A stretch of 64,000 bases of DNA from Pirellulaceae bacterium. GTDB lineage: Bacteria; Planctomycetota; Planctomycetia; Pirellulales; Pirellulaceae. Location of the stretch: positions 1 to 64,000 of the forward strand of contig JADHUC010000001.1 in assembly GCA_016784735.1 (NCBI GenBank). The letters run 5' to 3'. The notes under the pieces are model-generated. The model was not told the origin of the DNA. It saw only the letters and a list, made by a program, of their open reading frames with translations, and made no database searches. Of this stretch, positions 1-9,284 are shown in pieces (position 1 is the stretch's first letter; the number at the start of each line of letters is the position of its first letter). The position numbers and the translations under genes were made by a program.

Positions 1-1496
1 ATCCGCCGCTCATAGTCGGCTTCGTGGGTGTGGCCCGGGAACTCGCTCTTCTGCGAGTGGTACATGTCGCAGAAGTTCCGGGCGACCGTGTCACGGGCCC
101 GCAGCAACTCCGGGTCGCTGATCGGCTCGAACAACCGGCGGCGGACGATTTCATAGCTTTCCTCGGCACTTGCCGGCCGCCAGGGCGCTTCGACCCGGCC
201 GATCGCGTTCTTCAGCCGTGTAAGGGCCTCCTTGCCGCGATCGCCGCCAAACTCGATCTCAGAGGCCGGGATGCTCACCAGCAACATGGTCCGGTCGGCC
301 GCCTTGGCCGCTTCGCTCAGGGCCTGGGCGAACGTGAAATGGGTATCAAAACTGCCGCCGGGCAGATCCGACGTTTCGTGCAACTGGGCAGCGTAGCGAA
401 TCCACTCGTCGATCAGCACGACGCACGGGGCGTACTTATTGAACAACAGCCGCAGGGTGTCGCCCGGGTTGGTGGCCCTGCGGTCGTCCTCGGCGACCAT
501 GGCGTAGCCCTCGGCACCGCCCAACTGCCAGGCCAACTCGCCCCACAAGGTACGAACTTCAGTGCCATCTTCCTTGATGCTGGGCTTGCCGGGCGAAATC
601 TTGTGACCGACCAGCACTGCCCGGTTGACGTTGGTGGGGATAGCCTCGATCTTGGCTTCGAGCATCAGGGCCTCGACGCCGGGCAGTTCGGCGGCCGAGC
701 AGCCGGAGCAAAGGTGATACAGGGCCAGCAGCGAGTGGGTCTTGCCACCACCGAAGTTGGTTTGCAGTTCGATCACCGGATCGCCCCCGGTGTCGCCAAG
801 CCGGCGAAGCGCACCAACGAGCAGATCTCGCAGACCCTCGGTCAGATACGTGCGACGGAAGAATTCCGTGGGGTCGCGGTACTCGTCGACCCCCTCGCCC
901 TGGTAGACCTGCCAGAGGTCGGCGGCGAATTCGGCCTGGGCGTAGTTGCCCGAGGCCACGTCGCCGTGGGGCGTGACCACCTCCCGCCACGGACGCAGGC
1001 CGGCCATCGGCTGGCCTTCGGTGGGGGCGGCGGCCAGACGTCGCTGGTCGTTGCGGACTTGCCGGTCGAATGCCTGGTGCATCAACTCTCGCTTCATCCG
1101 CTCGATCTCGTCGGCCTCTTCGGCCGAGACAGCGGTCAGCAGCCGTTGGATGCTATCCAGGGCCCGGTAGGTGTCGTCGGTGCTGAACTTCTGCTCGTGT
1201 GCCGATTGGTTGCGGACTTCACGCAGTTCACCGATCAAGCTCCGTTCCGACTGGCCGAGCGTCTTCTTGAAGACGATGTTCCACTGGTCGGCCATCACGG
1301 TCAACAGGGCGTGGCTATCCCAGTGGATTGTTCCCGGCGTCTTGTCGGCACCGCGGCCGCTGCGAAAGCTGTCCTGGGCCTTCTTTGTCCAGCCATCGCC
1401 GTGCTGGGCCTTCATTTCCCGTTCGACGAACGGAAACAGCCCCGGCGTGAGCAGATCGAGGCCCGCTCGGACCCTTTGCTGATTATTCAATGCCAT
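1..1496 (-). CDS. HEPN-DUF499 ATPase of a defence module (3' end outside window)
   Basis: The minus-strand reading frame starts at an ATG at 1496 with a GGAGG box about 9 nt upstream and stays open to the window edge, so the C-terminus is missing. Residues 1-125 look like a Swt1-type HEPN domain with the Rx4H motif R95-NQSA-H100, the signature of HEPN ribonucleases. A linker leads to a P-loop-like motif NFGGGKTHS at 247-255, followed by the acidic strand typical of DUF499 ATPases. DUF499 proteins are recurrently encoded with DUF1156 methylases and SNF2 helicases in predicted anti-phage islands, and that is the context here. The gap from the preceding gene is 19 nt, so it is probably the last or next-to-last gene of the operon. 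Nuclease activity is inferred from the motif only. Confidence 0.85.
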   Translation of the reverse strand, partial: MALNNQQRVRAGLDLLTPGLFPFVEREMKAQHGDGWTKKAQDSFRSGRGADKTPGTIHWDSHALLTVMADQWNIVFKKTLGQSERSLIGELREVRNQSAHEQKFSTDDTYRALDSIQRLLTAVSAEEADEIERMKRELMHQAFDRQVRNDQRRLAAAPTEGQPMAGLRPWREVVTPHGDVASGNYAQAEFAADLWQVYQGEGVDEYRDPTEFFRRTYLTEGLRDLLVGALRRLGDTGGDPVIELQTNFGGGKTHSLLALYHLCSGCSAAELPGVEALMLEAKIEAIPTNVNRAVLVGHKISPGKPSIKEDGTEVRTLWGELAWQLGGAEGYAMVAEDDRRATNPGDTLRLLFNKYAPCVVLIDEWIRYAAQLHETSDLPGGSFDTHFTFAQALSEAAKAADRTMLLVSIPASEIEFGGDRGKEALTRLKNAIGRVEAPWRPASAEESYEIVRRRLFEPISDPELLRARDTVARNFCDMYHSQKSEFPGHTHEADYERR

Positions 1497-1515
1497 TACC
1501 TGGCCTCCGGTTTCT

Positions 1516-2100
1516 CTACATCAGTTCAAGAAAACTCTCTTTGCCGAGATGCGGGGCAAATCGCTCCACGAGCTGTTCCAGCGGCGCGGGTCCCTCAAGG
1601 AAGAGCCAGTCGTCGATCGAACCGAGGAAGCACCAACGCTGGGCGATGTACGACCGCTCGTCGGAATCGAGGAGTTCAAAACGGAGCATCTTCTGGTATT
1701 GGGCCTGCTGGGCCATCTTATCTCGCAACTTGCCGATCGCACCCGTCGGAATTCCGAGCAGCTCGCCCAGCCTTTCCAACGGTTCGTCTTCCGTGCCGGG
1801 CAGGTAGACCACCAGGGCATCGAGTTCGACGTCGACGATGACGTGCTTCAATCCCGCCAGCCGCGCGACCGCCTCTTCGACGAGACACCGCTCCATGGGG
1901 CTAATCGCCGTTGCCCGGGCTTTCCGCGCATGGACCTGGCCGTTTTCCGGGCTCTCGTGGACCTCATAGCCTTCGGGCATGGCGCCCAACGGCGCCGCGG
2001 TCAGCCGCCGGCCGAAGTAGTACTTCGGCTTGCCCGTCTTGGTCTTGCCCTGCTGCAAATAGTAAGTATCGCCCTTGCGGTTGACGTATTCCATGCCCAT
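1516..2100 (-). CDS. Unrecognised 194-aa protein of the DUF1156/DUF499 module
   Basis: I chose the ATG at 2100 because it lies 13 nt after the methylase stop and follows a GGAG box. An in-frame ATG at 2094 is an alternative, and longer readings extend into the methylase in the wrong frame. The protein opens with basic and aromatic residues (MEYVNRKGDTYYL, then KPKYYFGRR), which could contact nucleic acid. The rest is acidic and helical, ending in FLELM. I see no catalytic motif. Sister operons often carry a DUF3780 gene in this slot, but I cannot match this sequence to that family. Tight spacing on both sides (13 and 19 nt) shows it belongs to the operon, so it is probably an adaptor or specificity subunit. 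Confidence 0.75.
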   Translation of the reverse strand: MGMEYVNRKGDTYYLQQGKTKTGKPKYYFGRRLTAAPLGAMPEGYEVHESPENGQVHARKARATAISPMERCLVEEAVARLAGLKHVIVDVELDALVVYLPGTEDEPLERLGELLGIPTGAIGKLRDKMAQQAQYQKMLRFELLDSDERSYIAQRWCFLGSIDDWLFLEGPAPLEQLVERFAPHLGKESFLELM

Positions 2101-2113
2101 CGGTCCACTCCGG

Positions 2114-5053
2114 TCAGAACATTTCCTGCTGCGTTTGCGTTTTCGGCACCTGCCGGGCGAGTTTGGAGATTTCCGGCCAGGCGATGACCAGGCTGTTGTA
2201 GGCCAGGGCCTCTTGTGCCCACTTCTTGCGTTCGCAGGTCGCATACAGCCGGTATGCCAGTTCCCGAGCGTTGCCAGCCATGGAGCCGACCTTCCTGGCC
2301 AACTCGGCCGTGGCCATTTCGCCGTCTTGCTCAAGAGTTCGGATCAAGTACTGGATGACTTCCCAGGCGACGAGCCGGGAGTCGGTCATTGGGTCCCAAT
2401 CGTGTGCTAGCTCGTCGCGTCGGAGGAGGCGGACCTTGCCAGCCTTGGCTTCCAGGATTCCGGCTTCGACCACGCCGTTAACAGCGACCGCCATGGCTTT
2501 GGCCAGCGTTTCGGCATCGCCGAAGGGTCCTTCCTGCATGCCGTACTGCTCGAACCAGCGGAGGGCGAACCGTGTTTCGGAGTCAAAATCGGATTCCTGC
2601 TCGACGAGCGACTCGTCCAGCATCTGATTGATGAGCTGCAGGGCCTCGCGGACGGACATCGGTGAGCCGTCGGCGTTGACGACCTTGCTGTAGCGGCTGA
2701 ACACGGCCATCCCCGGACCGATCGAAGCCTGAGCCAGGTCGACCGGAGCCACGTTGCCCGATTGCAGGTGTTTGATGGCTTCGGGTAACTCTTTTCGCAA
2801 TGCGTTGACAAAGTCACGACGGGTGACCATCGAAGCGTCCAAAAGACGTGGCACGCAAGCGAGCACAATAGACGAAGCCAACGCGTTCGTTCCGATGGCA
2901 GTGCTGCGAGCACTTCGTTCAGTTCGCATAGGCCAAGTTGCAGTTATCGCAAAACCATTTTCGATCACGCCCTCAAGAAATGTCTCCCAACCAGTTGACG
3001 AAGTTCCTTCATTGTCCGATTCGGCCTGCTTGAAAGCGTAGAAGATCGTAGTGGGGAATGCGTTGCAACCTATTCGTCGCCACTGCCCAATTGCATCACT
3101 TAGGCCTGTCTCGAAAAACTTGGATGCCTTCGCTTTGCTACCGTTGTGCCGATACGAACTAGCAATAAGTTCTTCAGCCTTCGGTGACAACATCGTTCCG
3201 AGGGCATCTGGGTAGATTAACTGTAACGATCTGCGAAGCCACACGTAGAAAAAGTCACTAAGGTCGGCGTATCCAATATTGTCGTAATACGGAGGGTCAG
3301 TTGATACGACGCAGCCGTCACACAGCGGGATAGATAATGCCGAGTTCTGTCGTACAACTCCCGATAGAGTCGGCGTCGCGAATGATTCGATCGCTTTAGC
3401 AACCCATTCAACCGCTGGATTCCAAGAGCAATGGAACGCAACGAGTGGGTTTGCTTCGGGAAAATCCCAAGTCATTGGAATCGCCTGCTTGTTCAGGGCG
3501 TGCCCGACCGTGCCGCGTGGCATCCAAGTCGAGATGGTCGTCCAATAGTCCGCTCCTTTATTCGCCGCGAAGGCTAAGTAAGTCGCCACCGCGTCCGCGT
3601 ACTCTCCAGCGTTCTCTGTCGCATGCTGACCAACAGCAAACACTCGTTCGCGTACCTCACCCACTAGGTCGGAAAACGTAAGCAATGTGGTTAACTGACG
3701 CGGCGTGAATAAGTCCCGAAAGGTTGGAAGTCCATAGAGCGGAGGAGAAAACCACCGCTTGTCGTCAGTCATCGGCTGAGCAATTTCAGTCGCGTCGGGT
3801 TTGGGAAGTTCAAGTTGTGGGCAACATGCGGGATCGAGAAAGAAACGGTGCCCATTAATCTCGGCTACAACTGCGAGTGGCAACGCCTCAAGTCCGTGCT
3901 CTGAGGCTTGTTCGCGAAGTTGCGGCTTCTTCATCACATTGTCACAGAACAAGCAACGTGCCATAGACCGGTTGGAGGTCTCGGGAGGTGGCACACCTTC
4001 AGTACAAATGGTGAAGTGAACACTTTGATTCTTTCGGTCTATCTTTGGTTCAACGAACACTTTGTGCTTGTTCTTTTTCAGAAGCCAAAATGTGCTAATC
4101 ATTGGCATCCTGCAACCGCATGCCGGGTTTGGACATTTAACCGTTCTGCACCAAAGCCAAACCACGACGATCAACTCTTGCCCAACATGCGGTTCCAAAT
4201 CGGGCCAGCCCGCCGCCATCTCCTCGGTGACTTTCACCTTCGGATAGAGATGCCCGATGCGTTTCTCCGCTTCATCCCGCATCCACTTGCCGTAGTACCG
4301 TACATCCTCGGCCAGACCCTGGGCTCCACGCCACGCCGCACTTTTCAGCTTCCTCTTGCGGGCTTCGGGATTGACCGGTGGCATACCTGCAAACTTGGGT
4401 GGTATCTCGATCAATGCCTTGTTAATCAGCACCGGCACCGGGTTCAGATCACTGGCGTAGGCCCGCAGACCCAGACGCTGGGCCTCCAGCGGAATCGAAC
4501 CGCCTCCGGCAAACGGATCGAGCACCGGCGGAGCGTAATGGGCCAGAAAGTGGTTCACCTGCTCCGGCTTCAGCCCCGGCATCTTGAACCGCACATCATG
4601 GGCCGTGTACTCCGGCGGCGGATCAGGCAGGTATTTTTCTTGTTCTTCTGGCAGTTTGGGAGCATCGGCCACCAGCGGTGTGTCGTCCGCCAACTCGCCA
4701 TCGGCCACCTTATTGGCCGCAATGCTGCGAGCAATCTCCAGCCGAGCGGCATTGATCACGCGAGGGTTGTTACTATTCTCCCACTTGACCAGATCCTCGA
4801 TCAGATTGAAGAGTTTGGCTCGCTCGGTCGCGGCGATGTCCTCGCTGAGCCCATACATCGGATCGTCGCCAGGGTCGTTGACCAACGAAGAAAACAACAC
4901 CGCCCGACAGGCCGCCAACGGCCGCCGAGCCCACCAAAGGTGCAACGTCGACGGATGCCCATGCCGAATCGACTTCTCCCGAGCCGATTCCTTGTTAATC
5001 GCGTCCAGCGGCAAGGCGACTTCGATTAGCTTCTTGCGGTAGGTTGGATTCAT
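2114..5053 (-). CDS. DUF1156 adenine-specific DNA methyltransferase
   Basis: This 979-residue protein begins with the DUF1156 signature (residues 8-60, including HPSTLHLWWARRPLAACR). It has a SAM-binding motif DPFAGGG at 179-185, an acidic strand end SDLNP at 201-205 and a catalytic DPPY at 586-589 within TDPPYYDNI. That motif set marks an amino-methyltransferase modifying adenine N6 or cytosine N4. The span between motifs is long and carries a Cys-rich knuckle (C307 to C314 and C367/C370), possibly a zinc site. In DISARM-like and related DUF499 systems such a methylase marks host DNA so that the partner helicase and nuclease spare it. All motifs look intact. The target sequence cannot be read from the protein. 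Confidence 0.92.
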   Translation of the reverse strand: MNPTYRKKLIEVALPLDAINKESAREKSIRHGHPSTLHLWWARRPLAACRAVLFSSLVNDPGDDPMYGLSEDIAATERAKLFNLIEDLVKWENSNNPRVINAARLEIARSIAANKVADGELADDTPLVADAPKLPEEQEKYLPDPPPEYTAHDVRFKMPGLKPEQVNHFLAHYAPPVLDPFAGGGSIPLEAQRLGLRAYASDLNPVPVLINKALIEIPPKFAGMPPVNPEARKRKLKSAAWRGAQGLAEDVRYYGKWMRDEAEKRIGHLYPKVKVTEEMAAGWPDLEPHVGQELIVVVWLWCRTVKCPNPACGCRMPMISTFWLLKKNKHKVFVEPKIDRKNQSVHFTICTEGVPPPETSNRSMARCLFCDNVMKKPQLREQASEHGLEALPLAVVAEINGHRFFLDPACCPQLELPKPDATEIAQPMTDDKRWFSPPLYGLPTFRDLFTPRQLTTLLTFSDLVGEVRERVFAVGQHATENAGEYADAVATYLAFAANKGADYWTTISTWMPRGTVGHALNKQAIPMTWDFPEANPLVAFHCSWNPAVEWVAKAIESFATPTLSGVVRQNSALSIPLCDGCVVSTDPPYYDNIGYADLSDFFYVWLRRSLQLIYPDALGTMLSPKAEELIASSYRHNGSKAKASKFFETGLSDAIGQWRRIGCNAFPTTIFYAFKQAESDNEGTSSTGWETFLEGVIENGFAITATWPMRTERSARSTAIGTNALASSIVLACVPRLLDASMVTRRDFVNALRKELPEAIKHLQSGNVAPVDLAQASIGPGMAVFSRYSKVVNADGSPMSVREALQLINQMLDESLVEQESDFDSETRFALRWFEQYGMQEGPFGDAETLAKAMAVAVNGVVEAGILEAKAGKVRLLRRDELAHDWDPMTDSRLVAWEVIQYLIRTLEQDGEMATAELARKVGSMAGNARELAYRLYATCERKKWAQEALAYNSLVIAWPEISKLARQVPKTQTQQEMF

Positions 5054-5139
5054 AGGGAGCCTGGATTGGGGTGAAAATCCACGGGTTTGGGGTTTTACGG
5101 AAGAAGCTATTTTTTCATAAGAAATTTGACTTCAACACG

Positions 5140-5358
5140 TTACGAGCCATCTGCTTGTTCTTTGGGGCGTCGTTTCGGCGATTTTTGGGGTTTTTGCGTC
5201 CCCGAACCGGGAAACCACCGAGCGGCGCGGCGATAACCAATACTGTGGATTCTTCCTTCCTCACTCATCTGGAAGTTTGCCTTCGCTTCCTTGAACTCCA
5301 GGTGCTCGTCCTCATCGGCATCCATCCAGGTGCGGAGCTCTTGCAGTTGGGTGTTCAT
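5140..5358 (-). pseudogene. Truncated AlbA_2 (Schlafen-type) DNA-binding protein
   Basis: The ATG at 5358 overlaps the helicase stop codon in an ATGA arrangement, the signature of translational coupling. The first 30 residues (ELRTWMDADEDEHLEFKEAK) match the start of AlbA_2-domain proteins, which normally continue for 200-450 residues with a Gly-rich core. Here the reading leaves that pattern after about residue 32 and ends at 72 in a basic tail (KPQKSPKRRPKEQ). The gene was therefore probably cut down by deletion or frameshift. A functional 72-aa peptide is possible but less likely. The next 86 bp up to the methylase start hold no other gene. Confidence 0.6.
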
Positions 5359-8300
5359 TGTGGTTCCCCCCCACGGCCGAGCAACTCGCCAAGATCGTAG
5401 TTCACGCTCGTCACCCCAAAATCCGGCTCCCGTGTAAACGGTTCGCGGACATAAACGGGCGTTGCCGTGGTCTCTCCGTCCACTTGTACGATCGCCAGGA
5501 TGAAATCATCCGGCTTGTTGAGAGCCCGCAGAATCTCGTTCTTGGTGACGGTTACCGTTGCGGCCCCGGCAATGCGGCCTTTGACCTCGATGAATCGAAG
5601 CCGCCCGCTACCGGGGATCTTCGACTCGATATCATACCCACATTTCTCGTCGCTGACGTCGCGAGGCTTGTAACCGAGCCCGCGTTCGGCCGACATCACG
5701 GCGTCCATGGCCAGCTTCTCGACCCGCTTCGTTTCGCGAGCGAACATTGCGGGCTCCCCGGTCACCTGACCAGCCAGCTTCGCCAAGAGTCCCGCTGGAA
5801 CGATCAACGCTCCACCGATTGCCACCGGCGGCAAGGGCGAGAGCCGTCGCTCCTGGTCGAGCTTCTCCATGCGGTCTTTGAGCCGGGCCTGCAATTCGTC
5901 GGCCCGAGCCCGGGCCTTGGCCGAATTCAGCCGTGGGGTTCTGCCGGCAAGCTCCTGTGCCCGGAGATCCTCGGCACGATGGTCCCAGTGGTTGATTTCC
6001 TTGGTGAGCCGGTCTTTCACGGCCGCCCGAGTGCGGTCGATCAGTTCCTCCCTTCCAGACTTGATTTCCGCCAGGTGTCTGGGGACGATCTCCGCCACCG
6101 CGTAGGAAACGGCCTGCTCCTCCAGGTCGCGGTTGAGCCAGTCCTGCTGGAGAATCGATTCGATGAGTGGCTTCTCTTCGTCGGTTAGTGGCCGATAGTC
6201 GAGGTAGGGTGCCTGGCCGGCCGTGTGTGCCTGGCCCTGGCTGTCGATTTCGACAAACTGCATCTGCCGGCTGACGACGCGGCGGCTGCCGTCCGGATTG
6301 ACGCGGGCGTCCTGGATCGAGTGTTCGAGGTAGAACAACGCCCGAACCTCTTCACCCTGGTCCTGCGGGTCGACCAGCACGGCACCCTGCTTCATCAGAT
6401 CGCGATGCCGCTCGCGAATCAGGTCGTTGGCGGCGTCCAGAAGCGGATGCCCCGGACAAACGAACTCCGCCGTCGGCTTGCCGGGAACATCGATCAAGTC
6501 CTTCTCGAACGTGATCCGTTCGTAGCGGGTCAACACCGTTTCCCGCGTTCCGATGACGCGATCCCGGTTTCGCACGGCGGCAGGCACACGAGTGACTTCA
6601 TACCGCTTTGGCTCACGCTCGCGGACCGTCCCGCCGAGGTGTTTGAACGCTTCGAGGAAGAACGACGAGATGTAGTGAGGCTGGAGCCGGCGGGCATCGG
6701 CCCGTTCCATCTCCTCGCGGATTTCGCGGACCTTCGAGACGTCCATCGTGTCGTGGGAGAGCACCCGGTCTTCGATCAGTTCCGTCAAGTGTTGCCGGTC
6801 AAGGACGTTCTCGACGGTCTGCGTCAGTCGGGCACGGACATCGGGCCGGTCGCCGTAGCGAATGGCTTCGACCAGCAGCTTCCGTAGCGAATCCCCCTGC
6901 CATACCCTGCCCAGAACGTCGAAAACGGCACCGCCGAGCGTTTCCCGAGCAACCTCTAGTTTTTCCAGCAGTCGGTGGAAAACGTCACCCTCGCGGGTCT
7001 CTTTGGCAACAAGGTTCCAGAGGTGGCAAACCTCGGTCTGGCCGATACGGTGGATACGGCCGAAGCGTTGTTCGAGACGGTTTGGGTTCCAAGGCAGGTC
7101 GTAGTTCACCATCAGGTGGGCACGCTGGAGGTTGATACCTTCGCCCGCGGCGTCCGTGGCCACGAGGACCTGGACATCTTTATCCTGAGTGAACAGGTTC
7201 TGGGCCGTTTTGCGTTCCTCGCGTCCGACACTGCCGTGGATAGTGACGACGGCCTCGGCCCTGCCCAGCAACGTGCGAATCTTCTCACAGAGGTAACTGA
7301 GCGTGTCGCGATGCTCGGTGAAGATCACCAGCTTGCGGCGATGCCCGTGGGCGTCGAACATTTCCTCGTTGTCTTGCAGAAGCGACGAGAGTTCCTCCCA
7401 TTTCTTGTCGGCCTCGCTCAATCGAACCTGCTTGGCGAGCTTTTCGAGACCAGCCAGGATAGCGATTTCGGCCTCCAGTTCCGCAATCGTCTGGGCGGCC
7501 GTCGCCTGGTCGACGATTTGCTCTTCGGCCTCCTCCAACTCGCCGCTGGGCGACTCATCAAGATCGTCGAAGTCTTCGTCGCTCAAGGCTGGGAGGTCTG
7601 CCGTGAAGTCGACCCGGGTTGTGGCTCCCCGCTTGAGCAGTTTTTCTTCTCGCAGCCGCTTCTCCAGGCGTGCCTTTCGCCGGCAAAGCGACCGATATAT
7701 GGCTTCCGGGGAGGAAGCCAGGCGGCGTTGCAGGATCGTCAGGGCGAAACCAATGGTCCCCCTGCGGCCATCGTTTTGCAGGGCTTCTGCTCGATTGAAC
7801 TCCTCGCGAACGTAGTCGGTGACTTTCTTGTAGAGCCTAGCCTCGGCGTCGGACAGTTCGTAGTTGACGGAGTAGGCCCGCCGCTCGGGGAAAAGGGGTG
7901 TTTCGTCAAACTTCAGCAAATGCTCCTTGACGAGCCGCCGCATCATGTCGGAAGGGTCGCAGACGTGGACGCCGTCGCGGAATTTCCCCTCGAACCGGTC
8001 GCCATCCAACAAGGCCATGAATAGTTGGAAGTCTTCTTCCTTGCCGTTGTGCGGCGTTGCGGTCATCAACAGAAAGTGTCGCGTGAGGCCGGACACAAAT
8101 CGGCCTAACTTATATCGCTTGGTCTCCTTGACTTCGCCGGAGAAAAACGACGCTGACATCTTGTGGGCTTCGTCGACGACGATCAGGTCCCAGTCGGTCG
8201 TGCTAAGCTTGGCCTGGACGTCTTCGTTTCGGCTGAGTTTGTCGAGCCGGCAAATCGCCAGTGGGTTTTCCTGAAACCAGTTGCCGGTCTGGGCGGCTTC

Positions 8301-8861
8301 CAGGGCATCGTTCGTGAGCATCTGGAACGGAAGATGGAACTTACTGGAGAGTTCATCCTGCCATTGGTCCACGAGACCGCCAGGTGCAATGATCATGCAG
8401 CGACGAAGATCGCCGCGGACGCGGAGTTCCTTGATCAGCAACCCGGCCATGATGGTCTTGCCGGCCCCAGGGTCGTCGGCAAGGAGGAATCGCAGGGGTT
8501 GGCGGGGTAGCATTTCGGCGTAGACCGCCGTGATTTGATGTGGCAGCGGGTCGACCAGCGACGTGTGGATCGCCAGTAGCGTGTCAAATAGATGGGCCAA
8601 CCGAATTCGGTAGGCCTCGGAGACCAATCGGAGCAAACCGCCATCGGCCGAGAAGCTCCAGGGCCGACCGGCAGTGACGATTTCGAGCGTGGGCTCGTTG
8701 TCGCGGTAAAGCAACTCCGTGCCCAGGTGGCCGGCGGCATCCTTGTAGACAACCTCCGCCACGGCCGTACCGTGCCACTTGACATCGATGATGGTTACCT
8801 GGCCGTCGGGTAGGATGCCTTTGACGCAGGCACCGCGGGTCAGTTCTTCGAGTTGCGCCAC
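5355..8861 (-). CDS. SNF2-family helicase with C-terminal DUF3883-like domain
   Basis: The 1168-residue protein starts at a GTG at 8861 behind a GAGG box. The frame is open further upstream but has no better start. Helicase motifs are in order: P-loop DDPGAGKT (129-136), DEAHK (230-234), SAT-like MTATPHNG near 268, motif V ATDAAGEGINLQ near 568 and motif VI QRFGRIHRIGQ near 598-608. A charged coiled segment (about 395-495) is inserted between the lobes. The last 120 residues hold a GYDIESK...FIEVKGR pattern like DUF3883, a restriction-endonuclease-like fold. Close relatives are DrmD-type helicases of DISARM and the helicases paired with DUF1156/DUF499. It is probably the DNA-translocating sensor of the module. 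Confidence 0.9.
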   Translation of the reverse strand: MAQLEELTRGACVKGILPDGQVTIIDVKWHGTAVAEVVYKDAAGHLGTELLYRDNEPTLEIVTAGRPWSFSADGGLLRLVSEAYRIRLAHLFDTLLAIHTSLVDPLPHQITAVYAEMLPRQPLRFLLADDPGAGKTIMAGLLIKELRVRGDLRRCMIIAPGGLVDQWQDELSSKFHLPFQMLTNDALEAAQTGNWFQENPLAICRLDKLSRNEDVQAKLSTTDWDLIVVDEAHKMSASFFSGEVKETKRYKLGRFVSGLTRHFLLMTATPHNGKEEDFQLFMALLDGDRFEGKFRDGVHVCDPSDMMRRLVKEHLLKFDETPLFPERRAYSVNYELSDAEARLYKKVTDYVREEFNRAEALQNDGRRGTIGFALTILQRRLASSPEAIYRSLCRRKARLEKRLREEKLLKRGATTRVDFTADLPALSDEDFDDLDESPSGELEEAEEQIVDQATAAQTIAELEAEIAILAGLEKLAKQVRLSEADKKWEELSSLLQDNEEMFDAHGHRRKLVIFTEHRDTLSYLCEKIRTLLGRAEAVVTIHGSVGREERKTAQNLFTQDKDVQVLVATDAAGEGINLQRAHLMVNYDLPWNPNRLEQRFGRIHRIGQTEVCHLWNLVAKETREGDVFHRLLEKLEVARETLGGAVFDVLGRVWQGDSLRKLLVEAIRYGDRPDVRARLTQTVENVLDRQHLTELIEDRVLSHDTMDVSKVREIREEMERADARRLQPHYISSFFLEAFKHLGGTVREREPKRYEVTRVPAAVRNRDRVIGTRETVLTRYERITFEKDLIDVPGKPTAEFVCPGHPLLDAANDLIRERHRDLMKQGAVLVDPQDQGEEVRALFYLEHSIQDARVNPDGSRRVVSRQMQFVEIDSQGQAHTAGQAPYLDYRPLTDEEKPLIESILQQDWLNRDLEEQAVSYAVAEIVPRHLAEIKSGREELIDRTRAAVKDRLTKEINHWDHRAEDLRAQELAGRTPRLNSAKARARADELQARLKDRMEKLDQERRLSPLPPVAIGGALIVPAGLLAKLAGQVTGEPAMFARETKRVEKLAMDAVMSAERGLGYKPRDVSDEKCGYDIESKIPGSGRLRFIEVKGRIAGAATVTVTKNEILRALNKPDDFILAIVQVDGETTATPVYVREPFTREPDFGVTSVNYDLGELLGRGGEPQ

Positions 8862-8998
8862 CGTGTCACCTCGGACGGTTCGGAGTTCGTCGGGTCCGCT
8901 TTCTTGCTGCCGATCTTGGTCATAAGCCGATAGTTGTTCGCCGGATGCCAGTACTCCGGGATCTTGCCCGACCGTCCCCAGTTACGGAGCGTATTGCG
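8840..8998 (-). pseudogene. Remnant of a MerR/excisionase-like HTH protein
   Basis: Read on the minus strand, codons from about 8998 encode NTLRNWGRSGKIPEYWHPAN, the recognition-helix and wing pattern of MerR/excisionase-type HTH proteins. The frame continues to a stop at 8840-8842, overlapping the helicase start by about 20 nt. No start codon or first helix precedes it in frame: upstream codons read Cys- and Arg-rich nonsense. I infer a small regulator that once led the defence operon and lost its 5' end. An internal ATG at about 8923 could in principle restart a short peptide, but it would lack the HTH. Confidence 0.55.
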
Positions 8999-9284
8999 GC
9001 AAAAGCATCTCCTCGGTTGCCTACATGCACTGAGTGGTTCAGTGCGGCGATTCCGTAACCATACCAGACCGGATCACGGTAGTGAAGCAACTCCCCGACG
9101 CTAGGCGAAGGATTGGCTGAGTTTGCGAATTGGGAAGGGTGGAGTGCCATCGCACGCCATGTTCTTGCTGGTCGTTCCAAGACTTGGCCTATCGGGAGTT
9201 TCCCAGGTGCGAGAAGACGATTATCTCGGAGCCATGTCTCGCAGAGGGCGGGAGCTGGAAGATCTGAATTCCGGCGGATACTAG

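Noticed and set aside
24-1841. Plus-strand open frame of 605 codons
   Set aside because: It is antisense to the DUF499 gene, has no RBS and encodes composition-biased sequence. The minus-strand reading has family motifs (GGGKTH, RNQSAH).
3908-5029. Plus-strand open frame opposite the methylase
   Set aside because: The minus-strand frame carries DPPY and FAGGG motifs. The plus frame has no recognisable domain.
6975-8024. Plus-strand open frame opposite the helicase
   Set aside because: The helicase motifs on the minus strand are intact here, so this is a mirror frame of GC-rich coding DNA.
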